A DNA stretch of 64,000 nucleotides from Pragia fontium DSM 5563 = ATCC 49100 (GCF_900112475.1 NZ_FOLW01000009.1:1-64000); one strand, 5' to 3'; positions 16,947 through 28,752 are shown, counted from the first letter of the stretch. Numbers and translations: made by a program. The notes: generated by a model from the sequence alone, not told the origin.

Positions 16947-17120
16947 CATCACCGTATTCAGTGGTGTCTGGGAGAGTCGCCTATTCCACGTTCATACATT
17001 GCTGGAAAATATCCACTCACTGGCCGAAGAGAGTCGCTCTCAGAGATTGTAGGTATAGAAGTGGATATGAAGAGCATCGGCACGTTAACGTTTGCCGGAC
17101 CACCGCAGAAGTTGTATTGA
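16947..17120 (+). pseudogene. Decayed second copy of the TPP-enzyme 3' end
   Basis: In the frame ATC ACC GTA starting near 16950 the sequence reads ITVFSGVWESRLFHVHTLLE then NIHSLA. The TPP enzyme at about 15175-15255 reads ITVSGSVWGSRLFRAHAPLE then NIHSLA. After that a large internal stretch is missing, the frame changes, and the last 21 residues (EVDMKSIGTLTFAGPPQKLY preceded by I) are almost identical to the intact gene. So one part is diverged and one part is nearly identical: an old remnant plus a recent duplication or gene conversion. Confidence 0.8.
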
Positions 17121-17137
17121 TGGTAAGCAGGGCTGAG
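17058..17137 (+). repeat. 80-base direct repeat, copy 2
   Basis: 79 of 80 bases equal those at 15610-15689, including stop codon and the first terminator arm. It ends exactly where the terminator loops diverge. Confidence 0.92.
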
Positions 17138-17160
17138 AGGAGGATGTTTCTCAGCTTTTT
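17132..17160 (+). terminator. Terminator behind the duplicated TPP end
   Basis: GCTGAGA (17132-17138) pairs with TCTCAGC (17149-17155), followed by TTTTT. Compared with the terminator at 15682, the stem register has shifted but pairing is kept. Confidence 0.7.
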
Positions 17161-17275
17161 CCTTTCTTCCGAGCTCTCGTTGAAAAATGGGAGCTCGTCA
17201 TTGACCTTAGTTTTGCTCTTCTGGTCAGAACATAGAAATCGTGCAAGCGTAAAGCAACCGAGCGTCTATCCCTCA

Positions 17276-19357
17276 TCAAGCGTGAGTATATCTGGAACTC
17301 TCCGGTAACCAGCGCTCAATTAACGCGCGCGCCAGCTCTGGGTGGCGTTGGTGGATATAGCGTGCAGTGCGTTGAACTTCGGGGATCATGCTTTGATCGC
17401 GCAGTAAATCAGCGACTTTAAACTCGGTGATACCGGTCTGGCGTGTGCCCAGTAATTCACCTGGGCCGCGAATCTCTAAATCTTTTTGGGCAATAACAAA
17501 GCCGTCATTGCTATCACGCAGTACCTGTAGGCGTTTTTGCGCCGTTTTACTCAGCGGTGCTTTATACAACAATACGCAGTGCGAAGCCACGGCGCCTCGC
17601 CCGACCCGACCGCGCAACTGGTGAAGTTGCGCTAACCCCAGACGTTCCGGGTTTTCAATAATCATCAGGCTGGCATTAGGGACGTCAACGCCTACTTCAA
17701 TTACCGTGGTGGCAACCAATAGCTGGATATCGCCCTGCTTGAAGGACTGCATGATGTCCTGTTTTTCCTGCGCTTTCATTCGACCGTGAACCAGACCGAT
17801 TTTCAGTTCCGGCAGGGCGATTTTTAGCTCTTCAGTGGTGGCTTCTGCGGCTTGAGCTTCCAATACTTCAGATTCTTCAATCAGGGTACAGACCCAGTAG
17901 GCTTGACGATTTTCCTGCTTACAGGCATCGCGCACCCGATTAATAATGTCGTTACGCCGTGAATCTGCGATGGCAACAGTGGTTACCGGTGTGCGGCCCG
18001 GAGGCAGTTCATCAATAACGGAGGTATCCATATCGGCGTAGGCGGTCATGGCCAGCGTACGCGGTATCGGTGTCGCCGTCATGACCAACTGATGAGGGTG
18101 GAATCCCTGTTCTTGGCCTTTTTCCCACAGCGCTAGCCGTTGATGAACACCAAAGCGGTGTTGTTCATCGATAATCACCAATGCTAAACCGGAAAATTTA
18201 ACCTGTTCCTGAAAAATGGCATGGGTACCGACCACCATAGAAACTTCGCCGGATGCAACGGCGGCCATCTGTTCCTGACGGGCTTTACCTTTCTGTTTGC
18301 CGGCAAGCCAGCCAATTTTAATACCGAGCGGTTCAAACCACTGGCGGAAATTGTTGGCGTGTTGCTCGGCCAGCAACTCAGTTGGCGCCATTAACGCCAC
18401 CTGTTTGCCATTTTCAATCGCAATTAATGCAGCCAGCGCGGCAACTAGCGTTTTGCCTGACCCTACATCGCCCTGAACCAGACGCATCATGGGAATATTT
18501 TTTGCCATATCCTGTTCGATATCGCCGACCACCCGAGTTTGGGCTCCGGTGGGTTTAAACGGCAGATTGGACAACATTTGCCCCTTCAGGGTGCCATTGT
18601 CTTTCAACGGCCAGGCGTTATAGCTCTGCGCTCCGGCGCGGGCGGACAGCATGCTTAAATTATGGGCCAGCAGTTCTTCGAGAATCAGCCGACGTTGGGC
18701 AGGGTGTCGCCCCTGCTCCAGATCGGCTAACTGAGTATCTGGTGGCGGTCGATGCAGCGTTTTGAGCGCCTGCGGCAAGCTGATGAGGTTACCGCTGAGT
18801 TCTACGGGCAATAATTCGCTGATAGCACAGGTATCCAGTAGCTTAAGCGCTTGGTCGGTAAGCTTACGTAGGGTCGCCTGCCGTATGCCTTCCGTGGTGG
18901 AATAAACCGGGGTCAGGGTTTCTTCCAACCGAATGGCGCTGTGATCCCCTTGAATTTGGTATTCCGGATGGATAATTTCAGCGTTATGGGTTCCGCGTTT
19001 GACTTCGCCATAGGCCTTTACCCGTTTACCGGCAGACAGGCTGTTTTTCATGGCCGCATTAAAATTAAAGAAGCGCAGGGTCAGCACCCCGGTACCATCG
19101 GTAATCTGGCAGGTTAGCATTCTGCGGCGGCCAAAAGCGATATCACTGCGGATCACTTCACCTTCAACGGTGACGTGCAGGCCGGGCAGGAGATCGCCAA
19201 TAGGATAAAGTTTGGTGCGATCTTCGTAACGCAGCGGGAGGTGAAACAGCAGGTCCTGAATATTATTCAGGCCTATTTTAGCCAGTTTAGCCGCTTGACT
19301 GGCGCCGACTCCCGAAAGAGTATTCAGCGAAACGGCATCCAGCAGGCGACCTTTCAT
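17276..19357 (-). CDS. recG: ATP-dependent DNA helicase RecG
   Basis: 693 residues, the same length as in E. coli. RecG remodels stalled replication forks and branched DNA. The N-terminal wedge/OB domain (VTVEGEVIRSDIAFG) is followed by helicase motifs: Walker A GDVGSGKT, DEQH box in IIDEQHRFGVHQR, TATPIPRTLA, and motif VI QLRGRVGRG. It starts one base after the trmH stop, as part of rpoZ-spoT-trmH-recG. Confidence 0.97.
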   Translation of the reverse strand: MKGRLLDAVSLNTLSGVGASQAAKLAKIGLNNIQDLLFHLPLRYEDRTKLYPIGDLLPGLHVTVEGEVIRSDIAFGRRRMLTCQITDGTGVLTLRFFNFNAAMKNSLSAGKRVKAYGEVKRGTHNAEIIHPEYQIQGDHSAIRLEETLTPVYSTTEGIRQATLRKLTDQALKLLDTCAISELLPVELSGNLISLPQALKTLHRPPPDTQLADLEQGRHPAQRRLILEELLAHNLSMLSARAGAQSYNAWPLKDNGTLKGQMLSNLPFKPTGAQTRVVGDIEQDMAKNIPMMRLVQGDVGSGKTLVAALAALIAIENGKQVALMAPTELLAEQHANNFRQWFEPLGIKIGWLAGKQKGKARQEQMAAVASGEVSMVVGTHAIFQEQVKFSGLALVIIDEQHRFGVHQRLALWEKGQEQGFHPHQLVMTATPIPRTLAMTAYADMDTSVIDELPPGRTPVTTVAIADSRRNDIINRVRDACKQENRQAYWVCTLIEESEVLEAQAAEATTEELKIALPELKIGLVHGRMKAQEKQDIMQSFKQGDIQLLVATTVIEVGVDVPNASLMIIENPERLGLAQLHQLRGRVGRGAVASHCVLLYKAPLSKTAQKRLQVLRDSNDGFVIAQKDLEIRGPGELLGTRQTGITEFKVADLLRDQSMIPEVQRTARYIHQRHPELARALIERWLPESSRYTHA

Positions 19358-19358
19358 C

Positions 19359-20066
19359 TTAGACCACGCTACTCTTTGGTTTCAGAGCCTGCATGGCTGT
19401 CCACCAAGCGTCATCGGCAACAATTTCACCGTTATCGTCAATATGTGGGCGCGGTAGGTTTTTACGTTGAGCAACGTTAGCCAGTACCGGGTAACCGCCT
19501 TCAAACAGAAAGCGCTGCTGCTCTTCATAACTTAGTGGACTGGCTTCTCGCTGATACATGCCCGCGGCCTGACGTTGACGCTGAGCTTCATACAGAATCA
19601 GCGCTGAGGCAACGGACACATTTAAAGATTGCACCATACCGATCATCGGAATAATGATATCGCTGTCGGCCAGCGCCAGCGCTTCTGGTGTGATACCGGT
19701 TTTTTCCTGACCGAGCAAAATGCAGGTTGGCTTGGTGTAGTCTATTTCCCTAAAATCCACCGCTTTTTCTGACAGATTGGTTGCCAGAATTTGCATACCT
19801 TGCTGTTTCATATGACTGACGGCGGAGTGGATATTTTGATGAGTTTTGACCTGCACCCAACTGTTGCTGCCGGCGGCGCTGGCGACTTGAGTGCGCATGC
19901 GCTCATGAGGCCAAACGGCGTGCACTTCATGAACGCCAACGGCGTCCGCGGTGCGAATAATGGCAGAAACGTTGTGAGGCTTGTGTACTTGCTCAAGACA
20001 GACCGTTAAATCCAGCTGTCTTGTGGCAAGCATATGGCGTATCCGGGCGTAACGTTCGGGCGACAT
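19359..20066 (-). CDS. trmH: tRNA (Gm18) 2'-O-methyltransferase TrmH
   Basis: 235 residues, SPOUT class. Motifs of the knotted SAM site are present: NVSAIIRTADAVGVHEV, GQEKTGI and the final IPMIGMVQSLNVSVASA. It methylates the ribose of G18 in the D-loop of tRNAs. The gene lies five bases after spoT and one base before recG, the conserved enterobacterial operon order. Confidence 0.96.
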   Translation of the reverse strand: MSPERYARIRHMLATRQLDLTVCLEQVHKPHNVSAIIRTADAVGVHEVHAVWPHERMRTQVASAAGSNSWVQVKTHQNIHSAVSHMKQQGMQILATNLSEKAVDFREIDYTKPTCILLGQEKTGITPEALALADSDIIIPMIGMVQSLNVSVASALILYEAQRQRQAAGMYQREASPLSYEEQQRFLFEGGYPVLANVAQRKNLPRPHIDDNGEIVADDAWWTAMQALKPKSSVV

Positions 20067-20071
20067 AAGAA

Positions 20072-22183
20072 TTAATTTCGGTTGCGGGTGACTTTAATCA
20101 CATCCGGCATAATGCGAATTTTGCGCATTATATTAGCCAGATGAACGCGGTTGTGCGTGGTTAGGCGAATATAGGCGATATAAACCCGGCCATCTTTCTC
20201 TTCCGTATTCAGGCTTTGAATATTGGATTTGGCTGAGTTAATTTCCGCGGTCAAATTGGCCAGAACACCCTGATGGTTAAACATCTCGACTTTAATTTCC
20301 GCGATAAACTCTTGCTCGGTATCCTCGGCCCATTCTACCGCCATGAATTTTTCAGGTTCTTTCTGATAACCGCGAATATTGCGACAGGACTCATGGTGGA
20401 TAACTAAACCTTTACCCGGACTAACGTGAGCAATGATCGGGTCACCGGGAATCGGACGGCAGCATTTGGCGAAGGTCAGTAAAATACCATCGGCTCCGCG
20501 AATGGCGAGCTTACGGCCATTAACCGCCGGTTCTTCATCGGGGTTACTGTCATCACTGAGTAAGTTTTTGGCAATCATAACGCTCATGACATTGCCTAAA
20601 CCGACTTCTGCCAGTAAATCTTCGAGGGTAGCCAGCTTCAGACGCTTCAATTCACGGCTAAGATTCTTCGCATCGATATCCGTTACTTTACGACCCTGCC
20701 CAAGGGCATGGTTAAGCAGGCGGCGACCTAAACCGATAGAATCATCGCGCTTAAGGTTTTTCAGCATTTGACGGATTTTGGTGCGCGCTTTAGAACTGAC
20801 CACAAAGTTTAACCAGGCCGCGTTTGGACGCGCGCCCGGTGCGGTAATAATTTCCACCGTCTGTCCGTTATGCAACTCTTGCGACAGAGGGTAAGGCTGG
20901 CGATCGACGCGAGCACCGACGCAGGCATGACCAATATCAGTATGCACCGCATAGGCGAAATCCACCGGCGTAGCACCGGCCTGCAGTTCTACGATACGGC
21001 CTTTTGGCGTAAAGACATAGATTTCATCAGGAAACAGGTCGGATTTAACGCTTTCGATAAATTCAAATGAACTACCGGCGCTCTGCTGGAGTTCAAGCAG
21101 GCTTTGCATCCAACGCTGGGCGCGGATTTGTGCGGCAGTGCCGGACTCGCCCTGCTCTTTATAAGCCCAGTGTGCTGCTACCCCCATTTCGGCCATTTGA
21201 TCCATGTCTTCAGTACGGATCTGAACTTCAACCGGTACACCGTGTGGGCCAATCAGTGAAGTATGCAACGACTGATAGCCGTTGGCTTTAGGGATAGCAA
21301 TGTAATCTTTTACTCTACCCGGACGAGGTTTATACAGGCTGTGAGCCTGCCCCAATGCGCGATAGCAGGTATCCACTTCACTGACGATGATGCGAAACGC
21401 ATAGATGTCCATGATGGAGTGAAAGCGCTGCTCTTTGTGGTGCATTTTCCGGTAGATGGAATAGAGGTGTTTTTCGCGACCGCTGACTCGACAGGGAATA
21501 CCTGCTTCTTTCAAGCGACCGTCAATTTCCGACAAAATCTTCTGAATCATTTCCTTACGGTTACCGCGGGCGGCTTTAACCACCTCTTTCAGGACGCGAT
21601 AACGGTTAGGATAAAGGGCTTCAAAACCCAGCTCTTCCAACTCGATCTTTAGGTGATGAATTCCTAAACGGTGGGCGAGTGGACTGTAGATTTCCAGCGT
21701 TTCTCGGGCGATGCGTCGGCGTTTGTCCGGGCGTAGTGCACCCAGCGTACGCATATTATGGGTACGGTCCGCCAGCTTGATCAGAATGACGCGGATATCC
21801 TGCACCATTGCCATGATCATTTTGCGGAAGTTTTCTGCCTGAGCCTCTTTTTTGTCACGGAACTTAAGCTTATCCAGTTTGGATACGCCGTCGACCAGTT
21901 CAGCAACACTCTTGCCAAAACGCTGTTCTACATCCTGATAGGTCACCGAGGTGTCTTCGATAACGTCATGCAGCAGGGCTGCGGTGAGCGTTTCGTAGTC
22001 CAGCCGCATGCCTGCCAGAATGCAGGCCACAGCAACAGGATGAGTGATGTAAGGTTCACCACTGGAACGGGATTGCCCTTCATGAGCATCGCGAGCAACA
22101 ACGTATGCCTGTTTGAGGCACTCAATTTGCTCATCCGGCAAGTATTGTTTAGCCAGTATGTTAAGGCTTTCAAACAGGTACAA
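20072..22183 (-). CDS. spoT: Bifunctional (p)ppGpp synthetase/hydrolase SpoT
   Basis: 703 residues from TTG 22183 (L-Y-L-F-E-S-L). I chose this start because E. coli SpoT also begins with YLFESL from TTG and the 19-base gap after rpoZ is kept. A longer frame from 22252 runs into rpoZ. Domains in order: hydrolase HD (LLHDVIEDT near residue 72), synthetase (RFHSIMDIYAFRI), TGS (VFTPKGRIVELQAGATPVDF), and C-terminal ACT (VEMFNHQGVLANLT). It sets stringent-response alarmone levels. Confidence 0.96.
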   Translation of the reverse strand: MYLFESLNILAKQYLPDEQIECLKQAYVVARDAHEGQSRSSGEPYITHPVAVACILAGMRLDYETLTAALLHDVIEDTSVTYQDVEQRFGKSVAELVDGVSKLDKLKFRDKKEAQAENFRKMIMAMVQDIRVILIKLADRTHNMRTLGALRPDKRRRIARETLEIYSPLAHRLGIHHLKIELEELGFEALYPNRYRVLKEVVKAARGNRKEMIQKILSEIDGRLKEAGIPCRVSGREKHLYSIYRKMHHKEQRFHSIMDIYAFRIIVSEVDTCYRALGQAHSLYKPRPGRVKDYIAIPKANGYQSLHTSLIGPHGVPVEVQIRTEDMDQMAEMGVAAHWAYKEQGESGTAAQIRAQRWMQSLLELQQSAGSSFEFIESVKSDLFPDEIYVFTPKGRIVELQAGATPVDFAYAVHTDIGHACVGARVDRQPYPLSQELHNGQTVEIITAPGARPNAAWLNFVVSSKARTKIRQMLKNLKRDDSIGLGRRLLNHALGQGRKVTDIDAKNLSRELKRLKLATLEDLLAEVGLGNVMSVMIAKNLLSDDSNPDEEPAVNGRKLAIRGADGILLTFAKCCRPIPGDPIIAHVSPGKGLVIHHESCRNIRGYQKEPEKFMAVEWAEDTEQEFIAEIKVEMFNHQGVLANLTAEINSAKSNIQSLNTEEKDGRVYIAYIRLTTHNRVHLANIMRKIRIMPDVIKVTRNRN

Positions 22184-22202
22184 GGTAATATTCAGCCCTG
22201 AA

Positions 22203-22478
22203 TTAACGGCGACCTTCAGCAATCGCGGTGACGGCTTGCATTTCTGCGGCATCCTGCTCTTGCTGTTCTTGACGGGCGTGTGAGTCGAGGATCTGAGCGT
22301 TGATCAGACCTTCTTCAATTTCACGCAGCGCAATAACGGTATACTTGTCGTTCTCTTCCGGAACGAGAGGGTCTTTACCCTGAATTTGAATTTGACGAGC
22401 TCGGCGAGCCGCGACCAAAACCAGGTCAAAGCGGTTACCAATTTTTTCTACAGCGTCTTGTACGGTTACGCGTGCCAT
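22203..22478 (-). CDS. rpoZ: RNA polymerase omega subunit
   Basis: 91 residues, as in E. coli. [20 protein letters not shown] and the following [10 protein letters not shown] are the conserved omega N-terminus, which clamps the beta-prime subunit. It follows gmk by 54 bases and heads the spoT-trmH-recG operon. Confidence 0.97.
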   Translation of the reverse strand: MARVTVQDAVEKIGNRFDLVLVAARRARQIQIQGKDPLVPEENDKYTVIALREIEEGLINAQILDSHARQEQQEQDAAEMQAVTAIAEGRR

Positions 22479-22532
22479 AAGAGTGCAACTCCACAGATAA
22501 AGAAAGGACTGGGCATGATACTTAAACTGGCC

Positions 22533-23156
22533 TCAGTCTGCCAATAATTTGCTGATTAAAGCTTCATTTCGCAGTTTTTGACGGTCTAAACGCAAACGTT
22601 CGCTACGAATAATTGCTTTTAGATCGTGCAGTGCTAAATCAAAGTCGTCATTAATAATCAGATAATCATATTCATCATAGTGTGAAATTTCCTGTACCGC
22701 TTCATCCATGCGGCCAGCGATAACTTCATCACTATCTTGTCCACGACCTTGCAGGCGGCGAACTAACTCATCTTTCGATGGGGGTAAAATAAAAATACTG
22801 CGGCTTTGCGGCATTTTTTCACGAATCTGGCGGGCTCCTTGCCAGTCGATATCAAGAAAAACGTCAATACCTTGCGAAAGTACCCGCTCGATTTTAGGGC
22901 GGGATGTACCGTAATAGTTACCAAAAACTTCGGCGTATTCTAAAAAGGTATCGACTTCGATCAAACGCTTAAACTCATCAACCGAGACGTAATAATAGTG
23001 TTCTCCTTCAACCTCCCCCGGGCGTTGAGCTCTGGTGGTATGGGAGATGGATACCTGCATGTCGTAAGCCGGCTGCGTTTTCAGTAAGGCCTGAATAAGA
23101 CTGGACTTTCCGGCGCCGCTGGGTGCAGAAATAATATAAAGTGTACCTTTAACCAT
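22533..23156 (-). CDS. gmk: Guanylate kinase
   Basis: 207 residues from ATG 23156, matching the E. coli start (M-x-x-GTLYI). The frame extends to 23228 without support. P-loop [13 protein letters not shown]-binding [11 protein letters not shown] and GEHYYYV, and the lid region ILPPSKDEL are present. It phosphorylates GMP to GDP. Divergent from ligB, as in E. coli. Confidence 0.97.
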   Translation of the reverse strand: MVKGTLYIISAPSGAGKSSLIQALLKTQPAYDMQVSISHTTRAQRPGEVEGEHYYYVSVDEFKRLIEVDTFLEYAEVFGNYYGTSRPKIERVLSQGIDVFLDIDWQGARQIREKMPQSRSIFILPPSKDELVRRLQGRGQDSDEVIAGRMDEAVQEISHYDEYDYLIINDDFDLALHDLKAIIRSERLRLDRQKLRNEALISKLLAD

Positions 23157-23181
23157 TGTTATGTCTGTTTGCTGTCGTTGA

Positions 23182-25164
<1,983 letters not shown>

Positions 25165-25179
25165 ACCCCCATTGTGCGT

Positions 25180-25689
25180 TTAGACTGTCATTTCCTGATA
25201 CATATAACAGGCACCTTCACCATAGGCGGCGAGTTTTTCGGTCAGTTGTGGCGTATTGTCGACGGCAATATAGCCTTGATTAAGCCAGTAATGCGTGGCC
25301 TGAGCCAGTGAAACTAAGCTACTGTGTCGAAAGCCTTGCTCAATGGCACTGTTGCGGGCTGTGATAAACAGTGCTTTGCCAACGCCTAATCCCTGTGTGC
25401 TGGGTGAAATGGCACAATCGTGAACAAACCAGCTATCCGCGTGTTCCGGTAGGGTAGCTAATACCTCTCCCAGCGCCGGTGGAAAAGTACGGATCCACGG
25501 ATAGGAAATGAGATACCCCAGCAATTGATTCTTTTCTGTTGTGGCGACCCAGCAGGTATTGGCCGACAGTTGTAGGCGGTTTTCATAGAATGCTTGGCTT
25601 TCTAACAGGTCAGAATGGTAAACCGAAGCCTGAATATCAAAGATGGCGTCTAAATCAGCCAGTTTCATCGGACGGATGTGGTACTGCAT
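25180..25689 (-). CDS. GNAT-family N-acetyltransferase
   Basis: 169 residues. The N-terminal IRPMKLADLDAIFDIQ and the acetyl-CoA loop QGLGVGKALF (Q/R-x-x-G-x-G/A) place it in the GNAT superfamily. A VHDCAISPSTQGLG strand precedes the loop. It transfers an acetyl group to an unknown amine. It is convergent with ligB, 15 bases from its stop, and is not in an operon. Confidence 0.85.
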   Translation of the reverse strand: MQYHIRPMKLADLDAIFDIQASVYHSDLLESQAFYENRLQLSANTCWVATTEKNQLLGYLISYPWIRTFPPALGEVLATLPEHADSWFVHDCAISPSTQGLGVGKALFITARNSAIEQGFRHSSLVSLAQATHYWLNQGYIAVDNTPQLTEKLAAYGEGACYMYQEMTV

Positions 25690-26205
25690 GGGTAAGCCTT
25701 TGGTTATTTTTTATCGCGTTCGTCAATAATTGACCCAGTATAAGATGATCTCATTATTTTACTACCGTATTAACAATGGATTTATCCTTATTAAAAATAT
25801 GGTTATTTGACGTTATTGAAAGAGCGTTATTGTGCTTACTGATATGGCTGGCGCTAAAACTGAGATATTGGTCAATGGCATTTTCTTCATAAAATCAATC
25901 TTATATTTTTAATTTATTTACCTTCCTTAATTTTCTTTTTATTTTACGTGCTAAATTTTAAAATGTTGCCTTGTTTTTTCTGATATTTAATTTGAATTAA
26001 ATTAAATATAAATATGTTTGTTTTTTATTGAATTTTTATTCGTTTGTTTTTTTTGATTTAATTATCCATTTTTTTAAATCAGTTGCTTTTTCTTTGCTTT
26101 GTTTGGTGATCGTGTGTTTTTTTGGTATGATCAAATGAGTTTTTGTTGGAATTTATATTGACGAAGTAATGGACTTTGTATTAAATCTAAGGAAAGTTAA
26201 GTAAA
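25690..26205. other. AT-rich intergenic region before the autotransporter
   Basis: No reading frame of note. Very rich in T runs and AT, especially 25880-26110, unlike the flanking genes. It probably holds the autotransporter promoter and may be bound by H-NS-type silencers (inferred). A purine-rich AAGGAAAG lies 11-18 bases before the ATG at 26206. Confidence 0.5.
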
Positions 26206-28752
26206 ATGAAACGGATAAAGAAAACCAATCTAAAGAAAAGCTATGTGTGTTTAGCCGTTGTTGCAGCTCTTGGGCTAACACTATCCTCACCGCTATCCTA
26301 CGCCAGAGATATCACCGTAACAACCGATCTTTCTGATAAAACATATTCCGTTGCCAAGAGTGATATCGTTAATGTGAATGCCGGTGGTGTTATTGGCAAT
26401 GGTAGCAATAGTGCGGTATTTATTAATGGCGGACAATTAAATATCAATAAGCAAGGTGAAATACGTGGGATGGTTACCATGTATCGGAAAGGTATTCCGG
26501 CGGCGCTGAATATTAATGAGGGGGTAGTAAAAGGGAGTATTTATATTCATGAGGAAGATATAGCTCTTGCCCCAATAAAACACCTTACAATAAATAAATC
26601 GACAATTATCGATAATTCTGGTCAGCTTATTACGGTAAGGCGCGGCTATCTTAATATTAGCGGCTCTGAGATTATTAATGAGCAGGTTGGCGGTTTGGGT
26701 ATCGAACTTCAAGGTAATTGGCCTGCCAGCGTTGGGGCAGGGATTATGAACCATATTACTGACTCAAAAGTATCAGTGAAAGGCAATACCGCTATTTTTA
26801 ATGGTTACAATAATTTATCCATTAGCGGCACTGAAATTAACGTATCTGGCAGTGGTCAGTTTGCCATAGGTCTATCTGCAGGAGCTGGTATAGCAGAAGT
26901 GGATGCCAATACATTCTTGAACAAGAGCAAGATAAATTCAGACGGCATTGGAGCCAGGTTTGCTGGTGGTAAGGCTTATATTTCGGGATCGGAAATTAAT
27001 GCTAAGGGTGATTCCGGTATTACTACGGTTGGCGGGAGCCTCAAGCTTAGTGAAAAATCGGTGGTTAATGCTAACAGTGATGCCATAGGTTTATATGTTA
27101 GTTATATCGATAATAATATTATTATCGATAATTCAACGATCAATGCTGAAAATAATGCCTCTATTGTTGTTGCCAAAGATGCCGTGGCGGATATCCAATT
27201 ACAGAACGATGCTAGCCTGACTAGTGGAACCAATACCATTCTGAACGTGATGGATAATGCTACGGTGAATTTTGGCGTAGATAATAGCGCTATTTCTGGT
27301 GGTATTGCTGCAACAGAGAACGCATCTTTAAACGTTACTTTGCAGAATAATTCCTCATTTAGTGGTCATACGGAAAATGTGAAAAGCATCACTATCGATG
27401 AACAAAGCCGCTGGAGTGTAGAGAAAGATTCCTCTGCCAGCAATGTGAACAATAATGGTCAGATCGTTTTCTCCTCCTTAACCAGTACTCAACGCTCGTT
27501 GCCATTCTCTCGTTTAGACATGGAAAATTTATCCGGTAACGGTAGTTTTGCGATGAGAGTCGAAGGCGCTAGCGGTGACTTTCTGAATGTCACGGAAACC
27601 ACTCAAGGCAAACATACCGTTTACCTATCGGGTAGCGGTTCGGAAGGAAGTGATGGATATCATCTTATTCATGCCAAAGGTGGCGTAGCAGATTCATTTG
27701 CTCTGTCTAACGGTGTGGTAGAGCTGGGAACCTATCAATATAGCCTTAAACAATCAAACGACGATTGGTATCTGACGTTAGGTAATGATCCAAAACCGGA
27801 TCCAACGCCGGATCCCACTGAGCCTAATTCAAAACCTCGCACCAGTACCTCAACAGATGCGGTGTTAAGTATGGCGGCAGCGAATCAGTTTATTTTTGAC
27901 GGTGAAATGCAGGGCTTGGGCAAAGGCGGACTGAATACCCATAAGGGTAACAACGGTAATGTGTGGGGACGCTATCTCACCAATAATACCCGGATCCATA
28001 CCTCCGGCAATGCGGCGTTTAAATTGCAGCAGGATGGTCTTCAGATTGGTGGAGATAAAACCTTTGAGCTTTCTTCCGGTGCATTGTTAGCCGGGGTCTT
28101 TACCTCTTATACGGATAACACCGTTAAGCATGCTCGTGGTGGCCGCAGTAATATCGATAGCTATGCTTTAGGCGTCTATTTAACCTACTTTGACAATATC
28201 GGTTATTACATTGATAGCGTGATTAAAGGCAACCGCTTTAATAATGACATGAAGGCTCGGATGGTTAACGGTGACTATGCCACCGCTGACTATCACCAAA
28301 ATGCCATTGGTGGCGCACTGGAAGCGGGATACCATTATGATATTACCGACGCCTGGTTTACTGAACCGTATGTGCGCGGCAGCTACTTTACCGCTGAAAG
28401 CAAAGATATTGAGCTTAACAATGGCATGAAAGCGAATACCGGGAATAACCGTTCCGCTCGCGGAGAACTGGGGGCGATCGTTGGTACTAAATTCTCTCTG
28501 CAAAACGGCAGCGAAATCAGGCCTTATGCCCGACTGGCGATTGAGCGTGAATTTATTAAACATAATACGGTGACTATTAATGACACCAATGATTTCAACA
28601 ATAACCTATCCGGAAATAGCGGAAAATATGGGGCAGGCGTTGATATCAATATTAACGATAATACCTCGGTTTACGCTGAAGCCAATTATCGCCAAGGTGG
28701 GCATGTAGAATCGCCAATTATGGGAAATGTTGGTTTCCGCATCGCCTTCTGA
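26206..28752 (+). CDS. Autotransporter (type Va) with pertactin-like passenger
   Basis: 848 residues. A signal peptide with a basic start (MKRIKKTNLKKSY) and hydrophobic core ends near SYARD. The passenger, about residues 35-520, is rich in Asn, Gly, Ser and short beta-strand repeats (ISGSEI, INKSTI, ISGTEI), as in beta-helix passengers. A linker DPKPDPTPDPTEP then leads to a roughly 280-residue barrel domain starting SMAAANQF and ending GFRIAF with the terminal Phe required by the BAM machine. No protease serine motif or RGD was seen, so an adhesin-like role is likelier. Confidence 0.9.
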   Translation: MKRIKKTNLKKSYVCLAVVAALGLTLSSPLSYARDITVTTDLSDKTYSVAKSDIVNVNAGGVIGNGSNSAVFINGGQLNINKQGEIRGMVTMYRKGIPAALNINEGVVKGSIYIHEEDIALAPIKHLTINKSTIIDNSGQLITVRRGYLNISGSEIINEQVGGLGIELQGNWPASVGAGIMNHITDSKVSVKGNTAIFNGYNNLSISGTEINVSGSGQFAIGLSAGAGIAEVDANTFLNKSKINSDGIGARFAGGKAYISGSEINAKGDSGITTVGGSLKLSEKSVVNANSDAIGLYVSYIDNNIIIDNSTINAENNASIVVAKDAVADIQLQNDASLTSGTNTILNVMDNATVNFGVDNSAISGGIAATENASLNVTLQNNSSFSGHTENVKSITIDEQSRWSVEKDSSASNVNNNGQIVFSSLTSTQRSLPFSRLDMENLSGNGSFAMRVEGASGDFLNVTETTQGKHTVYLSGSGSEGSDGYHLIHAKGGVADSFALSNGVVELGTYQYSLKQSNDDWYLTLGNDPKPDPTPDPTEPNSKPRTSTSTDAVLSMAAANQFIFDGEMQGLGKGGLNTHKGNNGNVWGRYLTNNTRIHTSGNAAFKLQQDGLQIGGDKTFELSSGALLAGVFTSYTDNTVKHARGGRSNIDSYALGVYLTYFDNIGYYIDSVIKGNRFNNDMKARMVNGDYATADYHQNAIGGALEAGYHYDITDAWFTEPYVRGSYFTAESKDIELNNGMKANTGNNRSARGELGAIVGTKFSLQNGSEIRPYARLAIEREFIKHNTVTINDTNDFNNNLSGNSGKYGAGVDININDNTSVYAEANYRQGGHVESPIMGNVGFRIAF

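Noticed and set aside
16908-17120. 70-codon plus-strand ORF as a real small protein
   Set aside because: Its C-terminus is the duplicated TPP-enzyme end and its first part is the same gene in a shifted frame; it is a remnant.
17170-17197. CGAGCTC/GAGCTCG inverted repeat as recG terminator
   Set aside because: It pairs over seven bases, but no T run follows on either strand, so support is too weak to list.
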